Origin: Bacillus yapensis
Lineage (GTDB): Bacteria; Bacillota; Bacilli; Bacillales; Cytobacillaceae
Assembly (NCBI RefSeq): GCF_005280205.1
Contig: NZ_SUND01000011.1
Coordinates: 102,631-166,630 of the forward strand
Length of the DNA: 64,000 bases
Direction: 5' to 3'
Below are positions 26,549 through 35,442 of this stretch, piece by piece. Every line of letters begins with the position of its first letter. The stretch's first letter is position 1. The position numbers and the translations under genes were made by a program. The notes beneath the pieces are model-generated. The model saw only the letters and a program-made list of their open reading frames with translations. It was not told the DNA's origin and ran no database searches.

Positions 26549-26700
26549 GTTTTGTGAAGTATAGATATTATTATACTTGGACAGGTGAATTTGTCAATAG
26601 ATTTTCTACAATCAACCAAGAACAAAAGTTCGTATTTTATTGTATAAAGAACGTACGTTTGTATATAATAATGATATGAATATGAAAGTGGTGATACTTC

Positions 26701-26919
26701 ATGGATAGGCTGCTTTTACGATCATTGAACGAACAAATTCCGGTTGAGATGATTTATCTCTCCTCCACCAATCAATTCACGAAAAGAAAAATCGTTGTGT
26801 CTCATATCAATGATACAACCATTCGTGCTTATTGCTATTTACGGAAACAATCAAGGTTGTTTAAGATTGAAAATATATTGTCAGTTATGGTACTAAAACA
26901 ATTTCGTAATTTAGGTTAA
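26701..26919 (+). CDS. Small WYL-like protein, 72 aa
   Basis: Ribosome site GTGGTGAT before ATG. PVEMIYLSSTNQFTKRKIVV (residues 14-33) followed by RAYCYLRKQSRLFKIENILS has the strand pattern of the WYL domain core (I.Y....G....R.I.P......I.AYC...K..R.F....I). WYL domains bind nucleic acid or nucleotides; free-standing 70-aa versions occur in Bacillus and are uncharacterised. No partner gene. A terminator follows. Confidence 0.65.
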   Translation: MDRLLLRSLNEQIPVEMIYLSSTNQFTKRKIVVSHINDTTIRAYCYLRKQSRLFKIENILSVMVLKQFRNLG

Positions 26920-26925
26920 TTAGAT

Positions 26926-26969
26926 GGCTCAGTTAAAAACATGAACGATGTTTCTAACTGAGCCTTTTC
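26926..26969 (+). terminator. Terminator
   Basis: GGCTCAGTTA / TAACTGAGCC stem and TTTTCT. Confidence 0.8.
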
Positions 26970-27048
26970 TCATACGCCGTATGGGACTTCCAATAACTTT
27001 CATTTACTTTTATACTATTTTAAGATAATATCATTTTATGTCTTTTTT

Positions 27049-27173
27049 CGCTTAATCTTTATCGAAAAGAGCGGGGGACCCGAACGAACCATAGGCTTTA
27101 AATCTATTGGGGTGAATTCTTAACAGAAAGGGCTCAGTTTCCAGTCCTAACCCGTCAGCTAACCCCGTAAGCG
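27049..27173 (+). promoter_or_regulatory. c-di-AMP riboswitch (ydaO-yuaA type) aptamer
   Basis: Closing stem CGCTTA (27049) / TAAGCG (27168). Conserved family blocks are present in order: GAGCGGGGGACCC, GGGGTGAATTC, AGTCCTAACCCGTCAGCTAA and CCCCGTAAGCG. Such aptamers bind c-di-AMP and usually switch genes off. It lies 140 bp upstream of a GltP/GltT-type symporter on the same strand. Confidence 0.9.
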
Positions 27174-27178
27174 GCTTT

Positions 27179-27288
27179 AAGGGAACAGAACAAAATATCT
27201 TTTCTGTACATCAGACACTTCATGTGTCTATTTTTCATACAGAAAATGGGATGCTCGTTTCCCTTACCAAGACATTTTTATTATTTTC
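27179..27288 (+). terminator. Expression platform of the c-di-AMP riboswitch (candidate terminator)
   Basis: Nested pairings: AAGGGAA (27179) / TTTCCCTT (27258), TTTTCTGTA (27200) / TACAGAAAA (27238), AGACAC / GTGTCT, then T-rich TTTTTATTATTTT at 27275-27288. This fits a ligand-controlled terminator; which stem competes with the aptamer is not resolved. Confidence 0.5.
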
Positions 27289-27316
27289 ATATAAAAATAA
27301 GGTAAGGAGATGTTTT

Positions 27317-28576
27317 ATGAAAAGAATTAGTTTAGCAACACAAATCTTTATTGGTCTTGTCCTCGGAATTATCGTTGGGGCCATATTCTTTGGAAACCCA
27401 ACAGCAGCCTCTTATCTACAACCTATTGGAGATATCTTTCTCCGCTTAATCAAAATGATTGTTATTCCAATTGTCTTATCAAGTATTATTGTTGCAGTAG
27501 CTGGAGTTGGTGATTTTAAGCAATTAGGCAAAATAGGTGGAAAATCAATCCTTTATTTTGAGATAATTACGACGATTGCCATTATCGTTGGGATTGCAGC
27601 CGCAAATATCTTCCATCCGGGTACAGGCGTCGACATGAATCACTTACAACAAACAGATATTAACAGTTATGTTGAAACAGCTGAAACCCAAGAAGATAGC
27701 CATTCATCACTCATCCATACAATTGTAGAAATTGTACCGACGAATCCTATCGCTGCTATTGCAGAAGGTGATATGTTAGCGGTTATATTCTTCTCAGTAA
27801 TTCTTGGCTTAGGAATTTCTGCAATCGGAGAAAAAGGAAAGCCCGTTCTTGCATTCTTCCAAGGCGTAGCCGATGCGATGTTTTGGGCTACAAATCAAAT
27901 CATGAGATTTGCTCCTTTCGGGGTTTTTGCTTTAATTGGTGTTACAGTATCTAAATTTGGACTCTCTTCCCTTGTTCCACTTGGTAAGCTTGTCCTTACG
28001 GTATACGGGACGATGATTTTCTTTATTATCGTTATTTTAGGACTTGTTGCCAAAATGGCAGGATATAGCATCTTTAAGTTAATTAAGCTTTTGAAAGACG
28101 AATTAATCCTAGCCTTTTCAACGGCAAGCTCTGAATCGGTTCTTCCAAGAATCATGAAAAAAGTTGAAACAATTGGATGTCCGAAGCATATTTCTTCCTT
28201 TGTTATTCCAACAGGTTATTCCTTTAACCTTGATGGTTCGACCTTGTATCAGGCCTTAGCTGCCATTTTTATTGCGCAAATGTACGGAATTGACATGAGT
28301 ATTGCAGACCAAATTTCCTTAATGCTTGTACTAATGGTTACTTCTAAAGGAATTGCTGGTGTCCCAGGAGTATCCTTTGTCGTGCTACTTGCAACATTAG
28401 GTACTGTGGGATTGCCAATCGAAGGTTTAGCGTTTATCGCTGGTATTGACCGTATCCTTGATATGGGACGTACGGTTGTCAATGTTATCGGAAACTCACT
28501 TGCAGCGATTGTTATCTCAAAATGGGAAGGGCAATTTAATCCTAAAAACGATGAATTAGTTGAAAAAGCTTCTTAA
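27317..28576 (+). CDS. Dicarboxylate/amino-acid:cation symporter (GltP/GltT type)
   Basis: 419 aa from ATG 27317 (AAGGAG 8 nt upstream). DAACS family: eight helices plus two re-entrant hairpins; serine-rich hairpin LAFSTASSESVLP (about residues 270-282), SFNLDGSTLYQ (the NMDGT-like motif), SKGIAGVPGVSFVVL, and RILDMGRTVVNVIGNSLA carrying the substrate-binding Asp/Arg/Asn. It imports glutamate and/or aspartate with H+ or Na+. Control by c-di-AMP is implied by the riboswitch. Own terminator. Confidence 0.9.
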   Translation: MKRISLATQIFIGLVLGIIVGAIFFGNPTAASYLQPIGDIFLRLIKMIVIPIVLSSIIVAVAGVGDFKQLGKIGGKSILYFEIITTIAIIVGIAAANIFHPGTGVDMNHLQQTDINSYVETAETQEDSHSSLIHTIVEIVPTNPIAAIAEGDMLAVIFFSVILGLGISAIGEKGKPVLAFFQGVADAMFWATNQIMRFAPFGVFALIGVTVSKFGLSSLVPLGKLVLTVYGTMIFFIIVILGLVAKMAGYSIFKLIKLLKDELILAFSTASSESVLPRIMKKVETIGCPKHISSFVIPTGYSFNLDGSTLYQALAAIFIAQMYGIDMSIADQISLMLVLMVTSKGIAGVPGVSFVVLLATLGTVGLPIEGLAFIAGIDRILDMGRTVVNVIGNSLAAIVISKWEGQFNPKNDELVEKAS

Positions 28577-28584
28577 TACGCAAA

Positions 28585-28624
28585 AAAGAAAGTCAGGATT
28601 CGAAAATCCTGACTTTCTTTTTAT
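28585..28624. terminator. Bidirectional terminator between convergent transporter genes
   Basis: AAAGAAAGTCAGGATT-CGAA-AATCCTGACTTTCTTT perfect 16-bp stem. Its edge overlaps the TRAP permease stop codon. Confidence 0.88.
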
Positions 28625-30588
28625 TTAAGTCTTGCAATTACCGGCTTACCCATTTCCTCGCGCTTGTAAAGATACTGAAGAGCAATCAGTAATACAAAGG
28701 CTACAATTCCAATGATATCTGAAATTGTTTCTGGATAAATCAAGCAAATACCACCGACAAATCCAATGATTCTTTCGATCCAATTTAATTTCCGTAACCA
28801 ATATCCTACGGCCCCGGCACCAATACACATCATTCCTGCAAATGCCGTACAAACAATCCAAACGACATATGTCCAAGTCGTATCAATCATCAAAATCTCT
28901 GGTGATAGGACAAAAATGTATGGAATAATAAATGCTGCTATAGCCAGTTTCGATGACTCTATTCCTGTTTTTATTGGTTCTCCACCAGATACACCAGCTG
29001 CTGCAAAGGCTGCTAAAGCAACAGGAGGCGTAATGTCGGCAATAATACCGAAATAGAATACAAATAAGTGTGCAGATAAATCAGGTACACCTAATAGAAT
29101 AATGGCTGGTGCAGCAATCGTTGACGTAATAACATAGTTTGCTGTCGTTGGTGAGCCCATTCCAATAATCAATGATGTAATCATTGTTAAGAATAAGGTA
29201 GGAATTAAGTATCCACCTGAAAGATCAAGTAGTCCATTAGCCATTTTTAACCCTAGGCCGGTTTTTGTAACAACCCCAACGATAATCCCTGCAGCAGCAC
29301 AGGCAACAGCAACGCCTAATGCAGAACGAGCTCCATCCACAAGGGCATCAATAAAGTCTTTCACACCCATGCGCGTTGCCTTTTTGAAAGCACTAACGGC
29401 GATACAAACGACAATAGACCATAACGCCGCTCGAGTAATACTCATTCCAGACATCATCAAAATAATGACGGCAATAATAGGAATCAATAAGTACAAGTTT
29501 TTCAATACTTCCTTACGATCAGGCATTTCCTCTTTTGTTAAACCGCGAAGCCCAATCCGTTTTGCTTCAAAATGAGTCATAATCCAGATTCCTGCAAAAT
29601 ACAGAACAGCTGGGATAGCAGCAGCTTTGGCAATATCCCAATACGTAATACCGCCACCGATAAATTCAACCATTAAGAATGCCGCAGCACCCATAATTGG
29701 TGGCATTAATTGACCACCTGTAGAAGAAGCAGCCTCAACAGCGCCTGCAAACTCTTTTTTGTAGCCTAAATTTTTCATCATTGGGATGGTGAATGCACCA
29801 GATGTTACTACGTTCGCAACAGAGCTTCCACTAATTGTCCCTTGAAGCGCACTTGAGAAAACAGCAACCTTCGCTGGTCCCCCGACACTTCTACCTGCTA
29901 CAACAATCGATAAGTCATTAAAGTACTCTCCAACTCCTGTTTTAATCAGGAAGGAACCAAAGAGCAAGAATAGAAAAATGTAGGTTGAAGAAACCGCAAG
30001 TGGTGTCCCCAGAATTCCCTCAGTTGTATAAAACATCGTTTGTACAAGTCGATCTAGTTCTAGTCCACGATGCGCGAAAAATCCCGGCATATATGGGCCA
30101 AATAACGCGTATGCCATGAATACAACGGCAATGATCGTAATTGGTAGACCTACAGCACGTCTAGTAGCTTCTAATACTAAGAGAATGGCAAGTAAGCCTA
30201 TATAAAAATCAATATCTGTTAATTGGCCAACTCTCATGACGAGTTCGTCAATTTTTATCGGCCAATAGGCACCAATAATGACTGATAACCCTGCAAGGAT
30301 CATGTCATACCATGCAACCTTATGTTTCCCCTTCTTACTCTTCCTTCTCGCAGGAAATAATAGAAAAACAAGTGCTAATGCAAAACCAAGATGAATCGTA
30401 CGCTGTATTTGGGCTGTAAATACCCCAAAAATGGATGTATAAAGCTGGAATGAAGAAAACGCTAAGAGACCGATGATTGTAACCCATCGTAAGATCCCAG
30501 TCAGCTTTCTAGTGCCTGCTTCTGGATCATACTTCTCCATTAATTCTTGCTGCTCTTCTAACGTTAAAAACTCTTCTTTATTTGTCAA
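28621..30588 (-). CDS. TRAP transporter fused permease (DctQM, TAXI type)
   Basis: 655 aa. Multi-pass protein with the small DctQ-like part fused N-terminally to the large DctM-like part, as in TAXI systems. Characteristic blocks: AVSSTYIFLFLLFGSFL, GSSVANVVTSGAFTIPMMKN, EAASSTGGQLMPPIMGAAAF (about residues 285-304) and SPTTANYVITS. It moves an organic acid or amino acid using an ion gradient, with substrate from the binding protein encoded at 31236. The start overlaps the DUF1850 gene by 11 bp. Confidence 0.92.
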   Translation of the reverse strand: MTNKEEFLTLEEQQELMEKYDPEAGTRKLTGILRWVTIIGLLAFSSFQLYTSIFGVFTAQIQRTIHLGFALALVFLLFPARRKSKKGKHKVAWYDMILAGLSVIIGAYWPIKIDELVMRVGQLTDIDFYIGLLAILLVLEATRRAVGLPITIIAVVFMAYALFGPYMPGFFAHRGLELDRLVQTMFYTTEGILGTPLAVSSTYIFLFLLFGSFLIKTGVGEYFNDLSIVVAGRSVGGPAKVAVFSSALQGTISGSSVANVVTSGAFTIPMMKNLGYKKEFAGAVEAASSTGGQLMPPIMGAAAFLMVEFIGGGITYWDIAKAAAIPAVLYFAGIWIMTHFEAKRIGLRGLTKEEMPDRKEVLKNLYLLIPIIAVIILMMSGMSITRAALWSIVVCIAVSAFKKATRMGVKDFIDALVDGARSALGVAVACAAAGIIVGVVTKTGLGLKMANGLLDLSGGYLIPTLFLTMITSLIIGMGSPTTANYVITSTIAAPAIILLGVPDLSAHLFVFYFGIIADITPPVALAAFAAAGVSGGEPIKTGIESSKLAIAAFIIPYIFVLSPEILMIDTTWTYVVWIVCTAFAGMMCIGAGAVGYWLRKLNWIERIIGFVGGICLIYPETISDIIGIVAFVLLIALQYLYKREEMGKPVIARLK

Positions 30589-31099
30589 GGATGTTCGCTC
30601 CTTTCAGTTGTTGTAAAAGATTTATTTTTTCGAACTTGATTCTTACCCAAGTACCAGGTTCAATGTCGTTCGATAAAGGATACTCAGTACCATTGAATAT
30701 AACCGTATGATTAGCTCGTACCTTTCCAGTGCGAAGATCAAAATGAGGAAAGACTCGATTCATATTTCTTATGTAATAAACTCCATCCTTCTCTTCAAAA
30801 AGTTCTCCCTCCGCTGCTTCAGATGGCATACCTACGGCAAAATCTTCAAACATAAGCTCATATTGCTTAATTTGCCCATCTGATGTAATTTGATAGCTTT
30901 CTACGACATCAGATAAATGGATAGAGTGTGTATATTTAATTTTAAAAGCTTGTTCCTTTTTTAAAGGGAGGTAGGCTAGCACTTTTTCCGTATTCTGAAA
31001 CTCGAACACAAGCGCTTCCTTGATTGGAATGAATACAAGAGTAGTCATACATAGAATGAGGGGTACTAAAAAGATGATTCCTTTTCTCCATTGTTTCAC
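30578..31099 (-). CDS. DUF1850 protein of the TAXI-TRAP operon
   Basis: 173 aa with an N-terminal signal or anchor (residues about 8-27) and an extracytoplasmic beta-rich domain; FKIKYTHSIHLSDVVESYQI is typical of DUF1850. This family is found almost only between TAXI-type binding proteins and fused permeases, so it is probably an accessory of the transporter, but its action is not known. Overlaps the permease start. Confidence 0.85.
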   Translation of the reverse strand: MKQWRKGIIFLVPLILCMTTLVFIPIKEALVFEFQNTEKVLAYLPLKKEQAFKIKYTHSIHLSDVVESYQITSDGQIKQYELMFEDFAVGMPSEAAEGELFEEKDGVYYIRNMNRVFPHFDLRTGKVRANHTVIFNGTEYPLSNDIEPGTWVRIKFEKINLLQQLKGANILDK

Positions 31100-31152
31100 A
31101 TTAACCCCACCTAAAATGGTGTCTCAATTTTACTTCTGTATAAAACATAATT

Positions 31153-31194
31153 TGACCGGCGTCAAAACCATGACTTAGGTTTTACTGCCGGTCA
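31153..31194 (-). promoter_or_regulatory. Intercistronic hairpin between binding-protein and permease genes
   Basis: TGACCGGCGTCAAAACC / GGTTTTACTGCCGGTCA, 17-bp stem with one mismatch, no T-run on the minus strand. Such hairpins commonly protect the 3' end of the abundant binding-protein mRNA or attenuate the permease. Confidence 0.65.
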
Positions 31195-31235
31195 TTTTAA
31201 ATCCTATGGATTGCTATGCAATTCTACTCGAAAAA

Positions 31236-32222
31236 TTAATATCCTTTTTCGTCGAAGTATTTTTGAGCGCCTGGATGAATGTCAATCCCAGCACCTTCTT
31301 TAGCTTTCGCTGGATCAATTACCTTAGCTTTTGCATGTGTTACTTTATCTAGATTTTCAAAAATCGCTTTTGTGATTTCATAGACAGCGTCTTCTGATAG
31401 ATCACTCGTTACAACTAGCATTGCAGAAACTGCAACAGTTGGAACAGCTTCTTCTAAACCGTAAGTACCAGCAGTAACTTCGTCTTGGATATAGTACGGA
31501 TATTTTTCCATTAACGCATCAATCTTATCTTGATCTAGTGGAACAATTACAACGTCTGCTGTTGCTGATAAACTTTCAACTGCACCTGCTGGTGTACCAG
31601 CCGTAATAAATGCTGCATCGATTGTTCCATCTTGAATGCCTTCAGTAGATTCAGCAAAGTCTAAATCTTGCTTTTGAATATCAGTTAAAGCTATTCCGTA
31701 TGCCTCTAAAATTTGTTCTGCATTTAGAGCAGTACCAGAACCTGGAGCACCAATAGAAACCTTTTTACCTTTTAAATCTTCAACAGATTTAATGCCAGTC
31801 TTGGCAGTAGTTACAATCTGAATTGTCTCAGGATATAAAGTTCCAATCGCTTGAACATTTTCTACTGCATTTCCTTCAAACATTGCTGTGCCTTCTTTTG
31901 CATAAGAAGCAATATCTGTTTGTGAGAAAGCAACCTCTGCATCCCCAGCTTTTAAAGTTGTCATGTTTTCAGCAGAAGCCCCAGTAGTTTGAGCAGTTGC
32001 TTGAATACCTGTCTCATCTGTAACAATATCAGCAAATGATCCACCTAAAGGGTAGTATGTACCACCAGTTCCTCCAGTAAGAATGCTGATGAATTTTGGT
32101 AGGTCCGCAGATTTTTCACCTGATTCTCCACCTTCTTCTTTAGTATCGCCGCCACAAGCCGCTAATACCATTGATAGCGCCAACATTAGCATCGTTATTA
32201 AAAGAAAACTTTTTTTCTTCAT
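31236..32222 (-). CDS. TAXI-type TRAP solute-binding lipoprotein
   Basis: 328 aa. Lipobox VLAAC (Cys about 23). TAXI family motif FISILTGGTGGTYYPLGGSFADI (given here as GGTGGTYYPLGGSFAD, about residues 52-67), then GKKVSIGAPGSGTALNAEQI and DAAFITAGTPAGAVESL. It captures the substrate outside the membrane; TAXI proteins of known function bind glutamate/glutamine or dicarboxylates, but the ligand here is not deduced. Operon order: binding protein, DUF1850, permease. Confidence 0.92.
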   Translation of the reverse strand: MKKKSFLLITMLMLALSMVLAACGGDTKEEGGESGEKSADLPKFISILTGGTGGTYYPLGGSFADIVTDETGIQATAQTTGASAENMTTLKAGDAEVAFSQTDIASYAKEGTAMFEGNAVENVQAIGTLYPETIQIVTTAKTGIKSVEDLKGKKVSIGAPGSGTALNAEQILEAYGIALTDIQKQDLDFAESTEGIQDGTIDAAFITAGTPAGAVESLSATADVVIVPLDQDKIDALMEKYPYYIQDEVTAGTYGLEEAVPTVAVSAMLVVTSDLSEDAVYEITKAIFENLDKVTHAKAKVIDPAKAKEGAGIDIHPGAQKYFDEKGY

Positions 32223-32482
32223 TTAATTTCCCCCTTTTGTAAGTTCATCGTTTTCTATTTTATCACAATATTATGGATATTTGTCAACTAACCTTACACG
32301 GTTCGATAGCATTCCAGATTTAAAGCTATTTCGAATATAATAAACTATTACTCCAATCTTTTTCAACAAAAATTTAATTGTGATTTTTTTACAACCTGAG
32401 AATGTATTTCCCCTATTCCTATGATACAATCTTGAATAACCTATGAAATACCTCGATCCTGAGAGAGCAGGAGGAATGAACA

Positions 32483-33211
32483 TTGATTGGAACCAAAGGA
32501 AAGATTACTGAACATTTTTTTGAAAGCAAGGAACTAGGAGAGACTATTCAACTCCTCTTTTATTTACCAGAATCATTTTCACCATTATACAAATATTCTT
32601 TATTGATTGCCCAAGATGGACGTGACTATTTTCAGCTTGGACGAATTGGTCGTGTAGCCGATGAGCTTATGAAAAATGGCGAAATTGAAAACCTTATCAT
32701 TATCGGAATTCCGTACAAGGACGTAGAAGATCGTCGAAAAAAATATCATCCAGAAGGCGAACAAAACGCTGCTTATATTCGATTTTTAGCGAAGGAGCTT
32801 GTGCCATTTTTAGATGAGAAATTTCCAAGTTATCAAATGGGCATGGGCCGTGCACTTATTGGGGATTCTTTAGGAGCAACTGTTTCCCTCAAGGCTGCCC
32901 TGCAATTTCCGCATACATTTGGAAAAGTAATCCTACAGTCACCTTATGTAAATGAGGAAATAATAGAAGCTGTCGCGGATTTCTCTCAGCCACATTTATT
33001 ATCCCTGTACCACATTATCGGGAAAGAAGAAACGGAGGTAAAAACGACCGCCAATAAAATTGAGGACTTTTTGACTCCGAACCGCGAATTAAATATTGTG
33101 ATCGAAAGTAAGGCATTCCCATACTTCTATGAGGAATTTGAAGGTAACCATACTTGGACCTACTGGCAGCCAGATATCAAACTTGCTCTAAAAAGGATGT
33201 TCTCTATTTGA
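32483..33211 (+). CDS. yjcH: YjcH-like esterase (alpha/beta hydrolase)
   Basis: 242 aa. TTG start with AGGAGGA 8 nt upstream. Esterase-D/enterochelin-esterase-like fold: YSLLIAQDGRDYFQLGRI, nucleophile elbow ALIGDSLGATVSL (Ser about 131), and the likely catalytic His in GNHTWTYWQPDI near the C-terminus. Substrate unknown. The order yjcH-yjcG-yjcF matches B. subtilis. Confidence 0.82.
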   Translation: MIGTKGKITEHFFESKELGETIQLLFYLPESFSPLYKYSLLIAQDGRDYFQLGRIGRVADELMKNGEIENLIIIGIPYKDVEDRRKKYHPEGEQNAAYIRFLAKELVPFLDEKFPSYQMGMGRALIGDSLGATVSLKAALQFPHTFGKVILQSPYVNEEIIEAVADFSQPHLLSLYHIIGKEETEVKTTANKIEDFLTPNRELNIVIESKAFPYFYEEFEGNHTWTYWQPDIKLALKRMFSI

Positions 33212-33279
33212 GAACAAACTCTGAAAATTTGATATAATAGTTACAATCGTTTACATACTATTAACTTGGGGGTTTTGCT

Positions 33280-33792
33280 ATGAAATACGGAATTGTTATT
33301 TTTCCATCAAAAAGTCTGCAAGACAAAGCAAATTCTTATCGAAAAAGATACGACCCGCATTACGCACTTATTCCTCCACACATCACGCTCATTCATACAT
33401 TTGAAGAAAGTGATGAACAAATCAAGGAAATAGCTGAAAAGTTAAGAGAAGCAGCGAAACGTTTCTCACCTTTTCAAATCAATGTCACAAAATTTAGTTC
33501 TTTTCAGCCCGTCAATAATGTTATTTACATGAAAGTCGAGCCTTCTCATGAAATCGTCGATCTACATGAGGGCCTCAGTTCTCTCTTAGCGAATCATCCA
33601 CAAGAATATGCCTTCGTCCCTCACATCACGGTTGGGCAGAAACTATCAAACGACGAGCATTCTGATGTGTATAGTTCCTTAAGATTACAGACGATTAATA
33701 ACGAAGATACAGTCGATCGTTTCCACCTTCTCTATCAGCTTGAAAATGGCTCATGGACAGTATATGAAACATTTCGTCTAGGAAAGGAATAA
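33280..33792 (+). CDS. yjcG: YjcG-like 2H phosphoesterase
   Basis: 170 aa. Two HxTx motifs, [10 protein letters not shown] (about residue 32) and [10 protein letters not shown] (about residue 114), define the 2H phosphoesterase / LigT-like fold acting on 2',3'-cyclic phosphates or 2'-5' linkages. The physiological substrate is not known. GGGGG 7 nt before the ATG. Followed 7 bp later by the GNAT gene. Confidence 0.9.
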   Translation: MKYGIVIFPSKSLQDKANSYRKRYDPHYALIPPHITLIHTFEESDEQIKEIAEKLREAAKRFSPFQINVTKFSSFQPVNNVIYMKVEPSHEIVDLHEGLSSLLANHPQEYAFVPHITVGQKLSNDEHSDVYSSLRLQTINNEDTVDRFHLLYQLENGSWTVYETFRLGKE

Positions 33793-33799
33793 ATGAAAA

Positions 33800-34222
33800 G
33801 TGAAGCTTAAATTAGTTACTGATGAACAAGAATTAACGGAAGCTTATCGAGTACGAAAAATCGTCTTCGTCGACGAACAAAAGGTTCCTGAGGAAGAAGA
33901 AATTGATCACCTTGAAGCAGAATCAACTCACTTTGTTTTATGGGATGATCATGAATCAATCGGTGCAGGTCGCTTTCGTATGGTCGACGGCTATGGAAAA
34001 GTGGAAAGAATTTGCGTCTTACAAGAGAAGCGCAAAGGTGGCGCTGGAAAAGTAATTATGGATGGAATCGAGGAATACGCCAAGAGCCAAGGACTCAAAA
34101 AGCTAAAACTCAACGCTCAAACTCATGCCATTCCTTTTTATAGCAAATTAGGTTATGAAGTCGTTTCTGAAGAATTTCTCGATGCTGGAATTCCCCATAA
34201 AACGATGGTAAAGGAAATTTAA
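33800..34222 (+). CDS. yjcF: YjcF-like GNAT acetyltransferase
   Basis: 140 aa. GTG start after AAAGGA. Acetyl-CoA site VERICVLQEKRKGGAGKVIMD (R/Q-x-x-G-x-G/A-like QEKRKGGAGK, about residues 75-84) and the ElaA/YjcF-like C-terminus LNAQTHAIPFYSKLGYEVVSEEFLDAGIPH. The acceptor is unknown. Co-transcribed with yjcG; a terminator follows. Confidence 0.88.
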   Translation: MKLKLVTDEQELTEAYRVRKIVFVDEQKVPEEEEIDHLEAESTHFVLWDDHESIGAGRFRMVDGYGKVERICVLQEKRKGGAGKVIMDGIEEYAKSQGLKKLKLNAQTHAIPFYSKLGYEVVSEEFLDAGIPHKTMVKEI

Positions 34223-34226
34223 TATA

Positions 34227-34266
34227 AAAAAATGAGAGCTTTCGAACAAAGAGGCTCTCATTTTTT
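34227..34266 (+). terminator. Terminator of yjcHGF
   Basis: AAAAAATGAGAGC / GCTCTCATTTTTT stem, 5 bp after the stop. Confidence 0.85.
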
Positions 34267-34367
34267 ATGCTTAATCCGACTGTTTCAAAGAAATAGCTTT
34301 TCATAATTTCACTAATTTACCTCATACTACTAGAGACTAACTATTTAAGAGAACGAGGGAAAATACT

Positions 34368-35042
34368 GTGGAATTTGTTCAGATTTTTTTGGAGCTTATT
34401 TTTGGCTATATTGCTCTATTTGTTTTAACGAAAGTAATGGGGAAAACGCAAATCACTCAAATTACACCATTCGATTTCGTTTCTGCACTCATTTTAGGTG
34501 AATTAGTGGGAAATGCCGTTTATGATAAAGAAATCACAATTTCCAAAGTTATCTTTGCAGTCGTCGTTTGGGGACTACTCATTTTTGTAACTGAGATTCT
34601 CACCCAGAAAAAAAAGGGTCTTCGCAAACTATTAGAGGGTGAACCTTCCATCGTCATTCGCCAAGGAAAAATCGATTACAAAGTCCTTAAAAAAGCTCAT
34701 CTTGATATTAATCAGTTACAACATCTTCTGAGAGCAAAGGGCATCTTCTCGATCCGTGAATGTCAATACGCTATTTTAGAAACAGATGGAGCGATCAGTG
34801 TGTTGAGAAAATCCAGTTATTCCTCTCCTACTCTAAAGGATCTGAACATGCCCCCCTCCCGTGTTACACTTCCGGTAACCTTAATTATGGATGGACAGGT
34901 TGAAGTCGATAATCTACAAATGATTGAATGGGATCGGGATAAATTATTTGACGAAATAAGAAAACATGGAATTCACTCGGAAAAGGAAGTCCTCTATGCA
35001 GAATGGAAAGAAGGAGAGCCCTTACACGTTCAAAGGTATTGA
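34368..35042 (+). CDS. DUF421 (YetF/YkjA-like) membrane protein
   Basis: 224 aa. Three N-terminal membrane segments (about residues 2-80: FVQIFLELIFGYIALFVLTK; TPFDFVSALILGELVGNAVY; ISKVIFAVVVWGLLIFV) and a cytoplasmic two-part domain with GEPSIVIRQGKID and HLLRAKGIFSIRECQYAILE, the standard DUF421 organisation. Several Bacillus paralogues are sporulation- or stress-related; its activity is not known. GTG start at 34368 after GAGGGA. Confidence 0.88.
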   Translation: MEFVQIFLELIFGYIALFVLTKVMGKTQITQITPFDFVSALILGELVGNAVYDKEITISKVIFAVVVWGLLIFVTEILTQKKKGLRKLLEGEPSIVIRQGKIDYKVLKKAHLDINQLQHLLRAKGIFSIRECQYAILETDGAISVLRKSSYSSPTLKDLNMPPSRVTLPVTLIMDGQVEVDNLQMIEWDRDKLFDEIRKHGIHSEKEVLYAEWKEGEPLHVQRY

Positions 35043-35048
35043 ATCTCT

Positions 35049-35324
35049 CTAAATACATTCATTGATGTATCTTCCCTTACCAGTTAATTCACTATATAGT
35101 TCTTCCACTTTGCTCCGACTGCTCGTTTTAGGCAGATCGGAGCTCTTTTTCTTGATTTGTTTCATCTGAACCATATCCTGTTCCCTTGCATGATTTAATT
35201 TAGCATTAGTAGCCGGCTTCGTTCTTCCAACAGGAATAATTTGAAAAGGGTCATAGCCATTATCAAGCTCTCGTTCTGCATACTGACTGTATTGAAAATT
35301 TGGGATTGGCGCGATGTAACCCAT
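35049..35324 (-). CDS. Hypothetical protein, 91 aa
   Basis: AGGAGGG 7 nt before the ATG. Opens MGYIAPIPNFQYSQYAERE, then a charged, low-complexity middle and ends in ECI. No membrane segment or known motif. Its stop lies 6 bp from that of the convergent DUF421 gene. Small proteins starting MGY..P....EY..Y recur next to yjcD in Bacillaceae; the function is unknown. Confidence 0.6.
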   Translation of the reverse strand: MGYIAPIPNFQYSQYAERELDNGYDPFQIIPVGRTKPATNAKLNHAREQDMVQMKQIKKKSSDLPKTSSRSKVEELYSELTGKGRYINECI

Positions 35325-35442
35325 GTTTCTCCCTCCTACTCCTTTAGGAAATATAAAACAAATTCAGACAGTACCTTTAGATTATTTATATGATTTGATA
35401 TGATAGAGTTTGCGTGATTTTGATTTAATTGAGGGGAATTTT

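Noticed and set aside
26482..26679. 65-codon plus-strand frame
   Set aside because: Overlaps the tRNA-Val gene on the opposite strand; translated tRNA sequence.
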